Assembly: GCF_002205635.1 (NCBI RefSeq)
Contig: NZ_NISJ01000001.1
Span: forward strand, 248,001-312,000
Direction of reading: 5' to 3'
Origin: Sphingopyxis witflariensis
Lineage (GTDB): Bacteria; Pseudomonadota; Alphaproteobacteria; Sphingomonadales; Sphingomonadaceae
DNA: 64,000 nt
A program made the translations under genes and the position numbers. Of this stretch, positions 63,884 through 64,000 are shown piece after piece (positions within the stretch are counted from its first letter, which is position 1; the number at the start of each line of letters is the position of its first letter). Below the pieces are notes generated by a model. It was not told where the DNA came from. It did no database searches and was given only the letters and a program-made list of their open reading frames with translations.

Positions 63884-64000
63884 TCAGTTCTTGAGCCGAT
63901 ATCCCGTCCGGAACATCCAGAAGATCACGCCCAGGCACAGCGTCAGGAACAGCGCCACCGCGCCCATGCTGACGCCGATCCCGACATCGCCCTCGCCAAA
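63884..64000 (-). CDS. Membrane protein, C-terminal end (cut by window edge)
   Basis: Only the last 38 residues are in view: one membrane helix (GAVALFLTLCLGVIFWMF) and the basic end RTGYRLKN. The helix followed by RTGYRLK resembles the C-terminus of ABC-2-type transporter permeases. That call rests on one segment and is weak. Confidence 0.4.
   Translation of the reverse strand, partial: FGEGDVGIGVSMGAVALFLTLCLGVIFWMFRTGYRLKN

Overview
The window looks like chromosomal DNA of a sphingomonad alphaproteobacterium, probably Sphingopyxis or a close relative. The supports are high G+C outside a few islands, four large TonB-dependent receptors, the aroA-cmk-rpsA-ihfB order, a TIGR02300 protein, and the cysteine desulfurase / alpha-beta hydrolase neighbourhood seen in alphaproteobacteria. 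The genus is an inference from gene content; no rRNA is present.

Region by region. 1-9.1 kb: edge of a two-component system with a PepSY protein, tRNA-Val(CAC), HU, Lon, YbaB-DnaX, a Sel1-like protein, the 4.5S SRP RNA, and a three-gene operon (cysteine desulfurase, 2Fe-2S ferredoxin, class A beta-lactamase lipoprotein) behind an iron-type palindrome. 9.1-15 kb: alpha/beta hydrolase, a 54-residue membrane protein, rpiB-glyA-small membrane protein-nrdR, trmJ, chorismate mutase, rpsD. 15-22.6 kb: secreted S9 and M28 peptidases, an agmatine-to-putrescine operon (aguA, a TonB-C-like protein, aguB, a nitrobindin-like protein), and a tandem PilZ protein. 23-36.2 kb: a histidine-utilisation locus with all five enzymes of the formylglutamate route (HutH, HutU, HutI, HutF, HutG), HutD, two HutC-type repressors, and a TonB receptor followed by two PepSY membrane proteins. 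Three matching TGTATAkACA-type sites sit in front of hutC, the receptor operon and the hutF/hutI divergent promoter, which ties the receptor operon to the hut regulon. 36.2-41.8 kb: copper resistance (DUF411, CopB, CopA) next to a CnrYXH-like sigma-factor module, divergent copC, and a copD cut short after about 50 codons. 41.8-54.1 kb: an accessory stretch with three TonB receptors, one with an STN domain and a divergent FecI/FecR pair, plus a small secreted protein; part of it is clearly AT-richer. 54.1-64 kb: tandem terminators, an enoyl-CoA hydratase with a perfect upstream palindrome, an HD-domain protein with PhnZ-like ligands, a periplasmic ClpP-like protein, an Rrf2 regulator, tRNA-Ala(GGC), TIGR02300, class II aroA, a secreted protein, cmk, rpsA, ihfB and the edge of a permease-like gene.

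How the parts work together. The hut genes convert histidine to glutamate and formate, with outer-membrane import apparently under the same repressor. The cop genes oxidise and bind copper in the envelope under a probable metal-sensing sigma module. The agu genes convert agmatine to putrescine. Many neighbouring genes overlap by 1-4 bases (ATGA, GTGA, TTGA or TGATG), so translational coupling is common. No CRISPR array, transposase or phage gene was seen. The strongest leads are the HutC-site-linked receptor/PepSY operon, the beta-lactamase with the carbapenemase-type cysteine pair inside an iron-sulfur operon, and the truncated copD at the edge of the accessory region.
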